Source: Chloroflexota bacterium
Lineage (GTDB): Bacteria > Chloroflexota > Anaerolineae > Aggregatilineales > Phototrophicaceae
Assembly (NCBI GenBank): GCA_013388735.1
Contig: JACAES010000035.1
Location: forward strand, 1 to 64,000
Length of the DNA: 64,000 nt
Direction of reading: 5' to 3'
Every line of letters begins with the position of its first letter. Within the stretch, counting starts at the first letter, position 1. Under the pieces are notes generated by a model. The model saw only the letters and a list, made by a program, of their open reading frames with translations, ran no database searches and was not told the origin of the DNA. Below are positions 1 through 7,906 of this stretch, one piece after another. Both the position numbers and the translations under genes were made by a program.

Positions 1-119
1 CGATTGAAGACGCGGCGGAAGCCGACCGTATCTTCGACATGCTGATGGGCAGCAGTGTGCCGCCGCGCAAGCGGTTCATCCAGACGCACGCTCGCAGCGT
101 CCGCAACCTGGACATCTAA
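1..119 (+). CDS. gyrB: DNA gyrase subunit B, C-terminal end (partial)
   Basis: Reading from base 3, 38 codons run to a TAA stop at 117-119. The peptide contains [15 protein letters not shown], then PPRKRFI, and ends in RNLDI. This is the usual end of bacterial GyrB (a '...F..LMG..V.PRR.FI......NLDI' pattern), the last part of the TOPRIM/C-terminal region that contacts GyrA. GyrB is the ATPase subunit of gyrase, which introduces negative supercoils. Only the tail lies in the window, so domains cannot be checked. ParE is the alternative, but the terminal NLDI favours GyrB. The gene is followed directly by a hairpin terminator, so it is the end of its transcription unit. Confidence 0.85.
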   Translation, partial: IEDAAEADRIFDMLMGSSVPPRKRFIQTHARSVRNLDI

Positions 120-151
120 AGACCGCCAACCGTATTCTGTACGTGAAAGCG

Positions 152-176
152 AAACGCCTCGACCGGAGGCGTTTTT
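152..176 (+). terminator. Rho-independent terminator after gyrB
   Basis: A perfect 9-bp stem, AAACGCCTC (152-160) with GAGGCGTTT (166-174), encloses a 5-base loop and runs into a T tract. It lies 33 bases past the gyrB stop. Confidence 0.8.
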
Positions 177-272
177 GATTCGCGCTGTCGGAATTGTGAC
201 GAGGGAAATAAGCCCGATCACCTGTGGTGTGGTTTCTGATTTAATCCCGGTTGCAGACCGCTCGCATTAACG

Positions 273-290
273 CGCAATTCTGGAATTGCG
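273..290. promoter_or_regulatory. Palindrome and repeated half-site upstream of the iron-uptake unit (candidate operator)
   Basis: CGCAATTC-TG-GAATTGCG is a perfect 8+8 inverted repeat. Part of it, CTGGAATTGC (280-289), recurs at 325-334 as a direct repeat 45 bases downstream. Both copies lie upstream of the secreted-protein/FTR1 pair. The sequence is not a recognisable Fur or DtxR box, so the cognate regulator is unknown. Confidence 0.4.
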
Positions 291-340
291 GCTTGTATCG
301 CCGCCTCTGCTCATGCTTACAAACCTGGAATTGCCCGACT

Positions 341-370
341 TTGTAGACAGACGGGGGTAATTTTTATTAT
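341..370 (+). promoter_or_regulatory. Candidate sigma70 promoter for the iron-uptake unit
   Basis: TTGTAG (341-346) and TATTAT (365-370) are separated by 18 bases in an AT-rich stretch, 43 bases before the ATG at 413. The match to consensus is only partial. A GAGGGG ribosome binding site sits at 398-403. Confidence 0.35.
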
Positions 371-412
371 TGTGATGACAATTTATAGCAGGTAACTGAG
401 GGGACTGACGAT

Positions 413-1456
413 ATGAAGCGGATGCTACTTATTCTGGTTCTGATGCTGACGCTGGCCGCTCCGGTGATGGCGCAGCCATCGGCTGACTTGTCGGCCATCA
501 AAATCTATTTACTGGAAACGCTGGCGGTTTTGCAGGAAGAATCCGGACGGTTGCGCGCGGCGGCCCAGGCTTATTATGATCTGGCGAATGAAGCCGGTTT
601 TGATTACGAAACCCTGTGGGCGAACCGGCGCGCCGAAACTACCGAAACGCTGCTGAAGGCGAAGGACGCCTGGATGGCGGCCAGCCCGCTGTATGAACAG
701 GTGGAAGGCATTGTCGCCGGCGTGCCGGTGCTGTCGGAATTTGACGTGATACTGGACGCGGGCGCTTCCGGCGCCGATGACCCGGAAAATGGCGTCCCGT
801 TTGACCTGAACCTGCCTGATGGCCGCGTGCTGGAACGCCCCGGCAACCTGTTTGGTGTGCTGGAAAGCACCTTATGGGGGACGCGCGCGGACTACAGCAG
901 CGGCATCTGGGGCGACCTGAACCGGAACGGCGGGCAGGACTTTGGCGAACTGCTGCCGGACGCTAACGTCCTGCTCTCGGCGGCGGACAGCATGAATCGC
1001 TACACGACTGATCTCGCTGCGGCGGCCAACGAGTGGACTCCCACTGTCGAAGATGCATTTACGGCGCTGGTCGTCATGGTGCCGACCATGAGCGAATATT
1101 TTGGTTCGTGGCGGGATTCGCGGTTTGTCAGCGGAGAGGCTTCCACCCAGGTGGATTTTGTGGTCATCTCGCGGCTGGCCGATATTGAGGATATTCTGGG
1201 CGGTCTGCAAGTGATCTACGACAACGTAAGTCCGCTGGTCGAAGGCGTGGACGCGGCGCAGCACGCGCAGATTCAGCAGGGTTTGACCGGCTTGCGGGAA
1301 TACGTCGCAGATCTGTACAGCCGGGAACAGGCCGGATATCGTTTTACGCCCGAAGAAGCCGATCTGTTCGGTAGCGAAGCCCAGGAACGCGCCCAGGCCA
1401 TCACCGGGCAGATCGCGCAGATTGCCGCGCTGTTGAATGTGTCGCTGCCGGAATAA
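413..1456 (+). CDS. Secreted helical protein, possibly imelysin/EfeO-like, next to FTR1
   Basis: 347 residues. The first about 20 form a Sec signal peptide (MKRM, a hydrophobic core, then APVMA-Q), and no lipobox Cys follows. The mature part is rich in helix-forming, acidic segments with no membrane span. The ATG is set by GAGGGG ten bases upstream. It lies 24 bases before an FTR1-type iron permease and is probably cotranscribed with it. In EfeUOB systems the permease works with a periplasmic EfeO that carries an imelysin (peptidase M75-like) domain. Size and context suggest a similar iron-handling partner, but I do not see the typical HxxE motif, so the family assignment is inferred from context. 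It could also be an unrelated extracytoplasmic protein. Confidence 0.6.
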   Translation: MKRMLLILVLMLTLAAPVMAQPSADLSAIKIYLLETLAVLQEESGRLRAAAQAYYDLANEAGFDYETLWANRRAETTETLLKAKDAWMAASPLYEQVEGIVAGVPVLSEFDVILDAGASGADDPENGVPFDLNLPDGRVLERPGNLFGVLESTLWGTRADYSSGIWGDLNRNGGQDFGELLPDANVLLSAADSMNRYTTDLAAAANEWTPTVEDAFTALVVMVPTMSEYFGSWRDSRFVSGEASTQVDFVVISRLADIEDILGGLQVIYDNVSPLVEGVDAAQHAQIQQGLTGLREYVADLYSREQAGYRFTPEEADLFGSEAQERAQAITGQIAQIAALLNVSLPE

Positions 1457-1486
1457 GACGGGTGTTATAAAAAGGGTCGGTTGGCG

Positions 1487-3799
1487 ATGAGAGCTATTGG
1501 AATAACTGTACTACTGCTGAGTTTGCTGATTGCGTCCGGCGTTCAGGCACAGGCGAATCCGGTCGAGGTTGCCCGCGCCGTTCAGGAGCGGTTGTTTGAC
1601 GCACAGGTTGCGCTGCTGCGCGGCGACACGGCGGCAGCAGAAAGTGCTGTCACAGATGCGCGCTCCCTGTACGCCGCCGGATTTGAGGGAACGTTTACCG
1701 GAAATCTGCGGGATATAGAACGCCGCATCACCGCCGCGTTTGACCGGGCGTTGGCCGGGACACAGGCCGGGGATGGGGTACAGCTTGCTGCGGCCCGCGG
1801 CATGATCTGGACGAGCCTGCTGGACGGCAGCAGCCGCATGGTCGCCGCTGCGGTGGAATCGAACGATGCGAGCGCGGCGGCGCTGTGGCTGCCCCTGCGT
1901 GATTTCCGCGTCTCAACACGCTTTTCGCGCCCCGGCGCGGATGCGACGCTGGCGGTGAAGGCGCTGCAAGAGGGGAAAATGCTCCCCGCTGCCGCGCTGG
2001 AAGCCGTCCGCGCGGATTTGCTGGACACGTACCAGGCACAGCTCACCGCGTCGCTGGCCGCCGCCGACGAGGCACACAGCAACGGATTTGCCACGCGGCA
2101 GGCCGAGGAAACGGCGCTGGCCGCCGGCTATTTTGAGATTCTCGCCCCTGCATACGAGCAGCAGCGCGGCGCTGCCGCCCTGACGGATGTGCGGGCAGCG
2201 TTTGCTGCGCTGGCCGCTGTACCGGGAAACCGCTACGAGATCGCACGCAGCCAGGTTGATAAACGGCTGGCCGGTTTCCGCGCTGCGCCGCTTTCGAGCG
2301 ACGAACTGGCGCGCCGCGCCGGGCAGCTTTCGCGCTTCATCGCGCTTGTGCCGGTCGAATATGCGCGCGGCGTTCGCGGCGGCGTGGTCACCAACGACAT
2401 CGAAATTCAGGAAGCCCTGACTTTTTACGAGGGTGCTTATGCCGCCTTTGCCGATGTTCAGCCTGCTTTGGCCGACCGCGACCCGCAGGCTGCCGGGCGC
2501 ATCGCGGAGCTGCTGCCGCAGGTCGTGGCACAGATTCGCGGCGTAGTTGAGCCGGGGGTCTTACAGGGGACGGTAGACGAAATCAGCGGTTTGCTGTCCG
2601 GCATCATCCCCCCCGAATGGCGCAGCAGCACCGGCTCGGATATTGATGTTATCCTGTCGCTGCTTGACCAGCTTGAAGCGGCAGTGGCGCAGCATGAATA
2701 CACGCTGGCGGAATCGTCGCGCCTGGATGCTTATGCGCTGCTGGAACTGGGCATGGAACAGCGCCTGCGCGGTTTCGCGCCTGATCTGGCAGCGCGGATT
2801 GAGAGTTTGTTCTGGGAAGGCACGCGCGAAAATCCGGGGTTGGCGTCGCTGCTGGCGACCAGAGCGCCGCAGGAGACGGTCAGCGCCAGCATGATGGCGC
2901 TGCGGGCGGCCTTTGATGACGCGCGTCTGCTGCTGGACAGCGGCAGAACCGCGCCGGGCGCCGTGGTCGGCAACGCGGCGGTAATTGTCTTCCGCGAAGG
3001 GTTGGAAGCGGTGCTGATTCTGGCGTCCTTGCTGGCGAGCCTGCGCACGGCGGAAGAACGACGCTACCGCCGCCCACTGGTGGCCGGGGCTGTGCTGGCG
3101 CTCGGCGCGACGGCGGTATCCTGGTGGCTGGCGAATAACCTGCTGGCGGCGCTGCTGCCGCTGGGCGAACGTCTGGAAGCCATTGTGTCGCTGGTTGCCA
3201 TCGGCGTGCTGCTGCTCATCACCAACTGGTTCTTTCACAAGGTGTACTGGACGGGCTGGATGGCAAATTTCCATGCCCGCAAGCGCCGGTTAATCGGCGG
3301 CGTGGCCGTTATCACCCTCGGCCAGACGACAGGGCTGGTGCTGCTGGGTTTCACCAGCATTTACCGGGAGGGCTTTGAAACCGTGCTGTTCCTACAATCG
3401 CTGGTGCTGGAAGCGGGTAGTTCGGTGGTGCTGCAAGGTGTGGCGCTGGGGCTGTTCGGCACGGCGATTGTGGGTCTGATTACGTTTGCGCTTCAGGTAC
3501 GGCTGCCCTACAAAAAGATGCTGATCGTTACCGGTGTGCTGATCGGCGTGGTTCTGCTGACGATGGTTGGTAATACTGTCCACATCATGCAAGCGGTGGG
3601 CTGGCTGCCGATTACGCCGATCCCCGGCGTGTATTTCCCACACTGGATGGGGCAGTGGTTTGGCACTTTTGCGACCTGGCAGGGCATCATCCTGCAAGCG
3701 GTGGCCGGGACATTTGTTATCGGCAGCTATTTCCTGGCCGAACATCAGAGCAAACGCCAGCGCCGGCAGCGCGTCCGCCCTGCGGCGGCTGGGATGTAG
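1487..3799 (+). CDS. FTR1/EfeU-family iron permease with a large N-terminal extracytoplasmic domain
   Basis: About 770 residues. A signal peptide is followed by roughly 470 residues of Ala-rich helical extracytoplasmic sequence, then about seven membrane segments from near residue 490. The permease part carries both FTR1 signature motifs, REGLEAVLI and, about 125 residues later, REGFETVLF. Their Arg-Glu-x-x-Glu residues bind iron during transport in Ftr1/EfeU. The N-terminal region probably corresponds to fused helical iron-sensing or iron-binding parts, and this is an inference. The ATG at 1487 fits AAAGGG at 1471-1476; an in-frame TTG at 1481 is possible but closer than usual. The protein probably imports ferrous or ferric iron together with the preceding secreted protein. 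Confidence 0.85.
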   Translation: MRAIGITVLLLSLLIASGVQAQANPVEVARAVQERLFDAQVALLRGDTAAAESAVTDARSLYAAGFEGTFTGNLRDIERRITAAFDRALAGTQAGDGVQLAAARGMIWTSLLDGSSRMVAAAVESNDASAAALWLPLRDFRVSTRFSRPGADATLAVKALQEGKMLPAAALEAVRADLLDTYQAQLTASLAAADEAHSNGFATRQAEETALAAGYFEILAPAYEQQRGAAALTDVRAAFAALAAVPGNRYEIARSQVDKRLAGFRAAPLSSDELARRAGQLSRFIALVPVEYARGVRGGVVTNDIEIQEALTFYEGAYAAFADVQPALADRDPQAAGRIAELLPQVVAQIRGVVEPGVLQGTVDEISGLLSGIIPPEWRSSTGSDIDVILSLLDQLEAAVAQHEYTLAESSRLDAYALLELGMEQRLRGFAPDLAARIESLFWEGTRENPGLASLLATRAPQETVSASMMALRAAFDDARLLLDSGRTAPGAVVGNAAVIVFREGLEAVLILASLLASLRTAEERRYRRPLVAGAVLALGATAVSWWLANNLLAALLPLGERLEAIVSLVAIGVLLLITNWFFHKVYWTGWMANFHARKRRLIGGVAVITLGQTTGLVLLGFTSIYREGFETVLFLQSLVLEAGSSVVLQGVALGLFGTAIVGLITFALQVRLPYKKMLIVTGVLIGVVLLTMVGNTVHIMQAVGWLPITPIPGVYFPHWMGQWFGTFATWQGIILQAVAGTFVIGSYFLAEHQSKRQRRQRVRPAAAGM

Positions 3800-3808
3800 G
3801 GTGCAGCC

Positions 3809-3831
3809 CGGCAGCGACAATCACGCTGCCG
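3809..3831. terminator. Hairpin between convergent genes (possible bidirectional terminator)
   Basis: CGGCAGCG (3809-3816) and CGCTGCCG (3824-3831) form a perfect 8-bp stem with a 7-base loop, ten bases after the FTR1 stop and downstream of the convergent sulfatase. There is no T tract on either side, so intrinsic termination is only suggested. Confidence 0.35.
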
Positions 3832-3938
3832 CCGATGGCAGTTGTCAGGTCGTCCGCGAACGATTCGACGTTCAAGGCGGGCATCACCGGCAGGCCGGTA
3901 AAAATGAGATGATAGAAGATCGGGCCGCAGGCCGGCAC
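3828..3938 (-). pseudogene. Possible remnant of a TetR-family regulator C-terminus
   Basis: Directly past the sulfatase stop, on the same strand but in another frame, the sequence reads ACGPIFYHLIFTGLP and then ESFADDLTTAI. This resembles the end of the TetR_C ligand domain, where a 'GPIFYRLL.TGEP....F.DDLV' pattern is common. No start codon, helix-turn-helix or remaining domain is present, and the frame runs on into the antisense of the FTR1 gene. If real, it is a decayed fragment left by a rearrangement. It may also be chance coding resemblance in a short gap. Confidence 0.3.
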
Positions 3939-3939
3939 C

Positions 3940-5241
3940 TCACAGGTCATGGCGCTCACCGCGAAGCAGGCCCAGCGCGCGATCATAATAGGGTGAGGCA
4001 ATCGGGCCGTTCAGCAGCGGGTCGCCGGTCTGCTGCATCCAGTCCAGAAGGTGCTGCCGAAGCGTCTGGGTGGTCTTCGCATAGTCTGGGTGGGTGATGA
4101 GGTTCTGGCGCTCAAGCGGGTCGGTCTGGAGATCATACAGTTCCAGCGGCAGGCGCTCAACGGTGATCTGGTCAATCATCTGTGGGAAAATCGGGCTGTG
4201 CATGATGTCGCCGGAGACATTAATGATGTCCACTTCCGCGTTCCAGATCAGCTTATAACGCCTGGTGCGGATGGCGCGCTGCGGTTCGTAAGCGGTGTGG
4301 AACGTCTTTTCGGCGAAGAGAAACTCGCGGGGTGTATACGGTCTGCCGCGCAGCAGGTTGGCGAAACTTCGCCCTTGCAGCCGCTCCGGCGCGGGGATGT
4401 CCAGCATGTCGAGGATGGTCGGAACCATGTCCACGTTGCTGATGAGTTCGTCATAGACGTGGCCGCCTGTCAGACCGAACGGCCTGGCGTACATCATCAG
4501 TGCCGTTTCGAGTCCGGGGTCATACATCGTACACTTGGCGCGCGGCATAGCGATGCCGTGATCGGTTGTGAAGATGAACCAGGTATCATCGAGCAGGCCG
4601 GACGCTTCCAGCGCGGCCCAGATCACCCCAACCGCGCGATCCATCCTGCCGATGACGCCCTGAAGTTCGGCGAATTCACCTTCGGCCTCCGGCGTTTGGG
4701 GCAGGTAGGGTGGCACTTCCACACCCAGACTGCGATCCGGCTGCGCCTGCATGAACCGGCCATTTTCGTCACGGTGGGGTTCCAGGAAGCCGATATTGAG
4801 GAAGAACGGGCGGGGCGGGTTGGACTGGAGAAAAGCCGCTGCGTGCTGACCGATGGTCTGTGCATCGTCGCCCATCCACACTTCCTGAAAGCCTAACCGC
4901 TGAATCGCGCCGACCGCCTGATCGGTCACGTGCTGGACGCCGATCTGCGTGGTGGTGTATCCGGCATCCAGCAGGTGGCGCGCCAGATGAACCTCGTCCG
5001 GGTGCATCCGCCAGTTGAACGGATGGTGTGCCAGCCCGAACATGCCGTTAGCATGAGCATGACGCCCGGTATAAAGCGTCGCCCGGCTGGGGCAGCACTG
5101 CGGCGCAGTACAAAAACTGGCGGCGAAACGCACCCCGCGCGCTGCCAGCGCATCGAGGTTCGGCGAGGGGACGGTTTTCCAGCCATAACAGCCGAGGTGC
5201 TGTCCCAGGTCATGGCAGTCAATCATGATGAGATTGGTCAT
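3940..5241 (-). CDS. Type I sulfatase (formylglycine-dependent), heparan N-sulfatase-like
   Basis: 433 residues. The N-terminus has the metal-binding pattern IMIDCHDLG...CYG. The C-x-P-S-R core follows at Cys49 (CCPSRATLYTG), where Cys is converted to formylglycine. A second metal/active-site block reads FTTDHG, followed by PRAKCTMYDPG. That last block resembles the N-sulfoglucosamine sulfohydrolase branch of the family. No signal peptide is visible, so it should act in the cytosol on imported sulfated sugars. It starts 4 bases after the permease stop, with GAAAGGA as ribosome binding site, and is the last gene of the ABC operon. Activity needs a formylglycine-generating enzyme, which is not in the window. 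The substrate is unknown. Confidence 0.85.
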   Translation of the reverse strand: MTNLIMIDCHDLGQHLGCYGWKTVPSPNLDALAARGVRFAASFCTAPQCCPSRATLYTGRHAHANGMFGLAHHPFNWRMHPDEVHLARHLLDAGYTTTQIGVQHVTDQAVGAIQRLGFQEVWMGDDAQTIGQHAAAFLQSNPPRPFFLNIGFLEPHRDENGRFMQAQPDRSLGVEVPPYLPQTPEAEGEFAELQGVIGRMDRAVGVIWAALEASGLLDDTWFIFTTDHGIAMPRAKCTMYDPGLETALMMYARPFGLTGGHVYDELISNVDMVPTILDMLDIPAPERLQGRSFANLLRGRPYTPREFLFAEKTFHTAYEPQRAIRTRRYKLIWNAEVDIINVSGDIMHSPIFPQMIDQITVERLPLELYDLQTDPLERQNLITHPDYAKTTQTLRQHLLDWMQQTGDPLLNGPIASPYYDRALGLLRGERHDL

Positions 5242-5245
5242 GATT

Positions 5246-6097
5246 TCATCCTTTCACCGCCCCAGCCATCAGGCCGGCCACAATTCGCCGCTGGAAGATC
5301 AGCACGAGTGTCACCAGCGGGATGGTCACGACCATGGCCGCCGCCATGATCTCCGCGATTGGCTCCTGGAACGCATCAATGCCGCTGAACTGGGCAATTG
5401 CTACCGGGACGGTTTGCGCCGACGGGTTGGTGATGGTGAAGTTGAGCGCGAACAGGTATTCGTTCCAGGAACTCACGAATGCCAGCAGGCCGGTCGTCAC
5501 CAGGGCGGGCGCTGTGAGCGGCAGCAGGATAAAGCGAAAGGTCTGGAAAGTCGTCGCGCCGTCCACGATGGCCGCCTGCTCGATTTCGGCGGGCAGTCCT
5601 TTGAAGAAGCTGGTTAATACCCATACTGTAAACGGCAGTGTAAAGACCGGATAGGTGACGATCAGCGCGAAGGGCGTGCCGAAGACCCCTAATTCACGCA
5701 CAATTGAGTACAACCCGGAAAGAATGGAAATGGCCGGGAACATCGTCATGGAAAGCACTATGTATAAAAGTGCCGTTCGCCCCCGGAAGCGCAGCCGCCC
5801 CAGGGCATAGGCTGCGAATGACCCAACGATCAGCGACAGTACCGAGGTAGTCCCGGCGACAAAAGCTGAGTTGCGCAGCGCGACCAGAAACGTATCCCCA
5901 CCCAGGACATACTTATAATTCTTGAGGGTTGGCTCCTGCGGTAGATAGGTCGCCCGGTGGAACATTTCATTTTCAGTCTTGAACGAGGTGCTGAACGCCC
6001 AGTAAAACGGGAACAGCGCGTAGACGGCGATCACGAATATCAGGATGTTGAACAGTGCACGGCGCAGGATGTCATTAACACGTCGTCGGCTCATCAT
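5246..6097 (-). CDS. ABC sugar transporter permease, MalG-type
   Basis: 283 residues with six predicted membrane segments. The cytoplasmic EAA loop reads EQAAIVDGATTFQTF......LPL, the site that contacts the ATPase. The N-terminus (ALFPFYWAFSTSFKT) is typical of MalG/LacG carbohydrate permeases. Its start overlaps the stop of the upstream permease by four bases (ATGA), implying translational coupling. It should form the transmembrane heterodimer with that permease. No ATP-binding subunit is encoded in this operon, so a shared MsiK-like ATPase encoded elsewhere is expected. Confidence 0.9.
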   Translation of the reverse strand: MMSRRRVNDILRRALFNILIFVIAVYALFPFYWAFSTSFKTENEMFHRATYLPQEPTLKNYKYVLGGDTFLVALRNSAFVAGTTSVLSLIVGSFAAYALGRLRFRGRTALLYIVLSMTMFPAISILSGLYSIVRELGVFGTPFALIVTYPVFTLPFTVWVLTSFFKGLPAEIEQAAIVDGATTFQTFRFILLPLTAPALVTTGLLAFVSSWNEYLFALNFTITNPSAQTVPVAIAQFSGIDAFQEPIAEIMAAAMVVTIPLVTLVLIFQRRIVAGLMAGAVKG

Positions 6098-7674
6098 TCG
6101 GTCTCCACATTTAGCAGGCGGACGTAGATCATGGCGAAGACAGCAATCAGCAGGAAGATAATCATGCTCACAGCAGACGCATATCCATCACGCTGGTTAT
6201 TGACCAGCGTTTCGTAATCATACGTCGCCATCGTCAACTGCTGGCGGCCAAACAACACGTTAAAGAGGTCGAAGACGCGCAGCGCGTCCAGCGTGCGGAA
6301 CACCAGCGCAACGCCGATGGTCGGGCGCAGCAGCGGCAGGGTGATCTTAAAGAACTGATTGACCCGCGTCGCGCCGTCCACTGCCGCCGCTTCGTACAAA
6401 TCCTTGGGGATGGTTTGCAGCCCGGCCAGGAGCAGCAGCGCCATGAACGGCGCGGTCTTCCAGACATCCACCATGATCGCCGCCGGCAGTTGCAGCGTCA
6501 CGTCGGACAGCCATGCCTTCGGCAGATCAATCACCTGCAGATCCATCAGGACACGGTTGATAATCCCGGCGTTGGTATCCTTAAGCATCAGTTCCCACAG
6601 CCGCGCCGAAATCACCGTCGGGATGGCCCAGGGGATGAGCATCACCGCCCGCATCAGCCCGCGCCCGGCAAATTCCGAATTGACGGTCACGGCCATGAAC
6701 AGGGCGATGAGCAGTTCCAGCGTGACCGAAATCGCTGCGAATACCAGTGTAGTGCCGATACCCTGGAGGAAGTCATCATCCAGGCTGCTGATCGCCAGCG
6801 CGTGCGCGCGCGCCTCAAAGGGCAGCGGAATCGTCCATACTGTACGATAGCCCTCTTCGAGCAGCCCCTGGTCAATCGACTCCCAGCGGATTGAGCCGTC
6901 ATTGCGGGTCACGCAGGCGCCGGTTTCTTCGTTCCAGCGGCACGAGACTGAATCCAGCCGGATGCCGAGCAGCGACCGGTAGTTTTCCAGGCCGACGAAG
7001 CGCGGAACTTCCTGGCTGGCAAAGCGTTTATCGGTCAGGCTGCGGATGAAAGTCTGTTCCAGCGGGCGGGCGGCCACGATGACGAAGACGGCCAGCGTGG
7101 GAATGAGCATATTCCAGGCGACCCGCGTTTCTCGCGCCAGGTAGTCTTCCTGCCCCCGAAAGACCCACCACCGGTTGTTGTTCAGCCAGACGTACAGGGC
7201 CGCGAATCCGCCGGCGGCGACCAGCGGGAAGAGAATCGCTCCGGCGTTGACCGGTGTATCGCTTTTGGTGTTGAGGGTTTGCACCGCGTTGAGGAAAGCC
7301 AGAATCAGCGAACCGATGGTCAGCCACATCGCGGCGATATGCGCCCAGTGGCCGGCGGTGACATGCCGGCCACGCATCTGAAAACCCAGCCAGATGAATC
7401 CGATACCTGCGCCGAGGATCAGCAGTGGGAGGATGATACCGAATTCGGCCAGGAAAACCAGAATGAGTGAGGGTGCCGGGTCGGGCGAGGCGGCGTCCCA
7501 TTCCAGCACTGCACGGATGACCGGACTGCTGGTGACACTCACAATCAACAGCAAAATGGCGGCCAGCCCCAGAAAAATAAAGAGGCTGCTTAAAAAATAG
7601 GCAGCCAGCCGCCCCCTGGCCGGGTTTTCTGCGGCGGCGGCCTGGTTATGTTCGATGAGCGGCGTAAATGTCAT
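6094..7674 (-). CDS. ABC sugar transporter permease, MalF-type with an extended N-terminal membrane region
   Basis: 526 residues from the ATG at 7674, which has GGAG about 10 bases upstream. An upstream in-frame ATG at 7758 lacks a good site and would add 28 residues. The C-terminal 300 residues form the MalF-type permease domain, with the EAA loop YEAAAVDGATRVNQFF..TLPLLRPT. Before it lie about four extra hydrophobic segments and an extracytoplasmic stretch (around DSVSCRWNEETGAC), longer than a usual 300-residue sugar permease and closer to MalF in layout. It pairs with the downstream MalG-type protein, and both depend on the solute-binding protein encoded upstream. Confidence 0.88.
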   Translation of the reverse strand: MTFTPLIEHNQAAAAENPARGRLAAYFLSSLFIFLGLAAILLLIVSVTSSPVIRAVLEWDAASPDPAPSLILVFLAEFGIILPLLILGAGIGFIWLGFQMRGRHVTAGHWAHIAAMWLTIGSLILAFLNAVQTLNTKSDTPVNAGAILFPLVAAGGFAALYVWLNNNRWWVFRGQEDYLARETRVAWNMLIPTLAVFVIVAARPLEQTFIRSLTDKRFASQEVPRFVGLENYRSLLGIRLDSVSCRWNEETGACVTRNDGSIRWESIDQGLLEEGYRTVWTIPLPFEARAHALAISSLDDDFLQGIGTTLVFAAISVTLELLIALFMAVTVNSEFAGRGLMRAVMLIPWAIPTVISARLWELMLKDTNAGIINRVLMDLQVIDLPKAWLSDVTLQLPAAIMVDVWKTAPFMALLLLAGLQTIPKDLYEAAAVDGATRVNQFFKITLPLLRPTIGVALVFRTLDALRVFDLFNVLFGRQQLTMATYDYETLVNNQRDGYASAVSMIIFLLIAVFAMIYVRLLNVETE

Positions 7675-7847
7675 AACGACTCCGTAAAAAACAGGCTTTA
7701 TGCGAAATACTTTTTTGACCGCTGGCTGCTGGTTGGTTAGCATGTTAGTGTGCCCCACCCCTGGTCAACCGCGTATGTCCTATTGAAAAGACTGTTTCGT
7801 GTAGATGATCCTGTTTTTGCGAGTAATGAGGGTAAGAATAAATCCAT

Positions 7848-7883
7848 CCCAGGGTGTGCCTGGGGCAGCCCACGCCGCCCCAG
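7848..7883 (-). other. Overlapping alternative hairpins after the binding-protein gene
   Basis: Between the solute-binding protein stop and the permease gene, CTGGGGC (7860-7866) pairs with GCCCCAG (7877-7883). Alternatively CCCAGG (7848-7853) pairs with CCTGGG (7859-7864). The stems are mutually exclusive. Such hairpins often stabilise or attenuate transcripts so that the binding protein is made in excess over the permeases. There is no T tract directly after them on the minus strand. Confidence 0.45.
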
Positions 7884-7906
7884 ACATGGGAAATGCTGTT
7901 TCGCGG

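Noticed and set aside
55-270. 71-codon frame overlapping the gyrB end and its terminator
   Set aside because: It runs through the gyrB tail in another frame and through the hairpin terminator, with no ribosome binding site.
4051-4896. 281-codon plus-strand frame opposite the sulfatase
   Set aside because: The sulfatase strand carries the C-x-P-S-R core and metal sites; the opposite frame has no family features.
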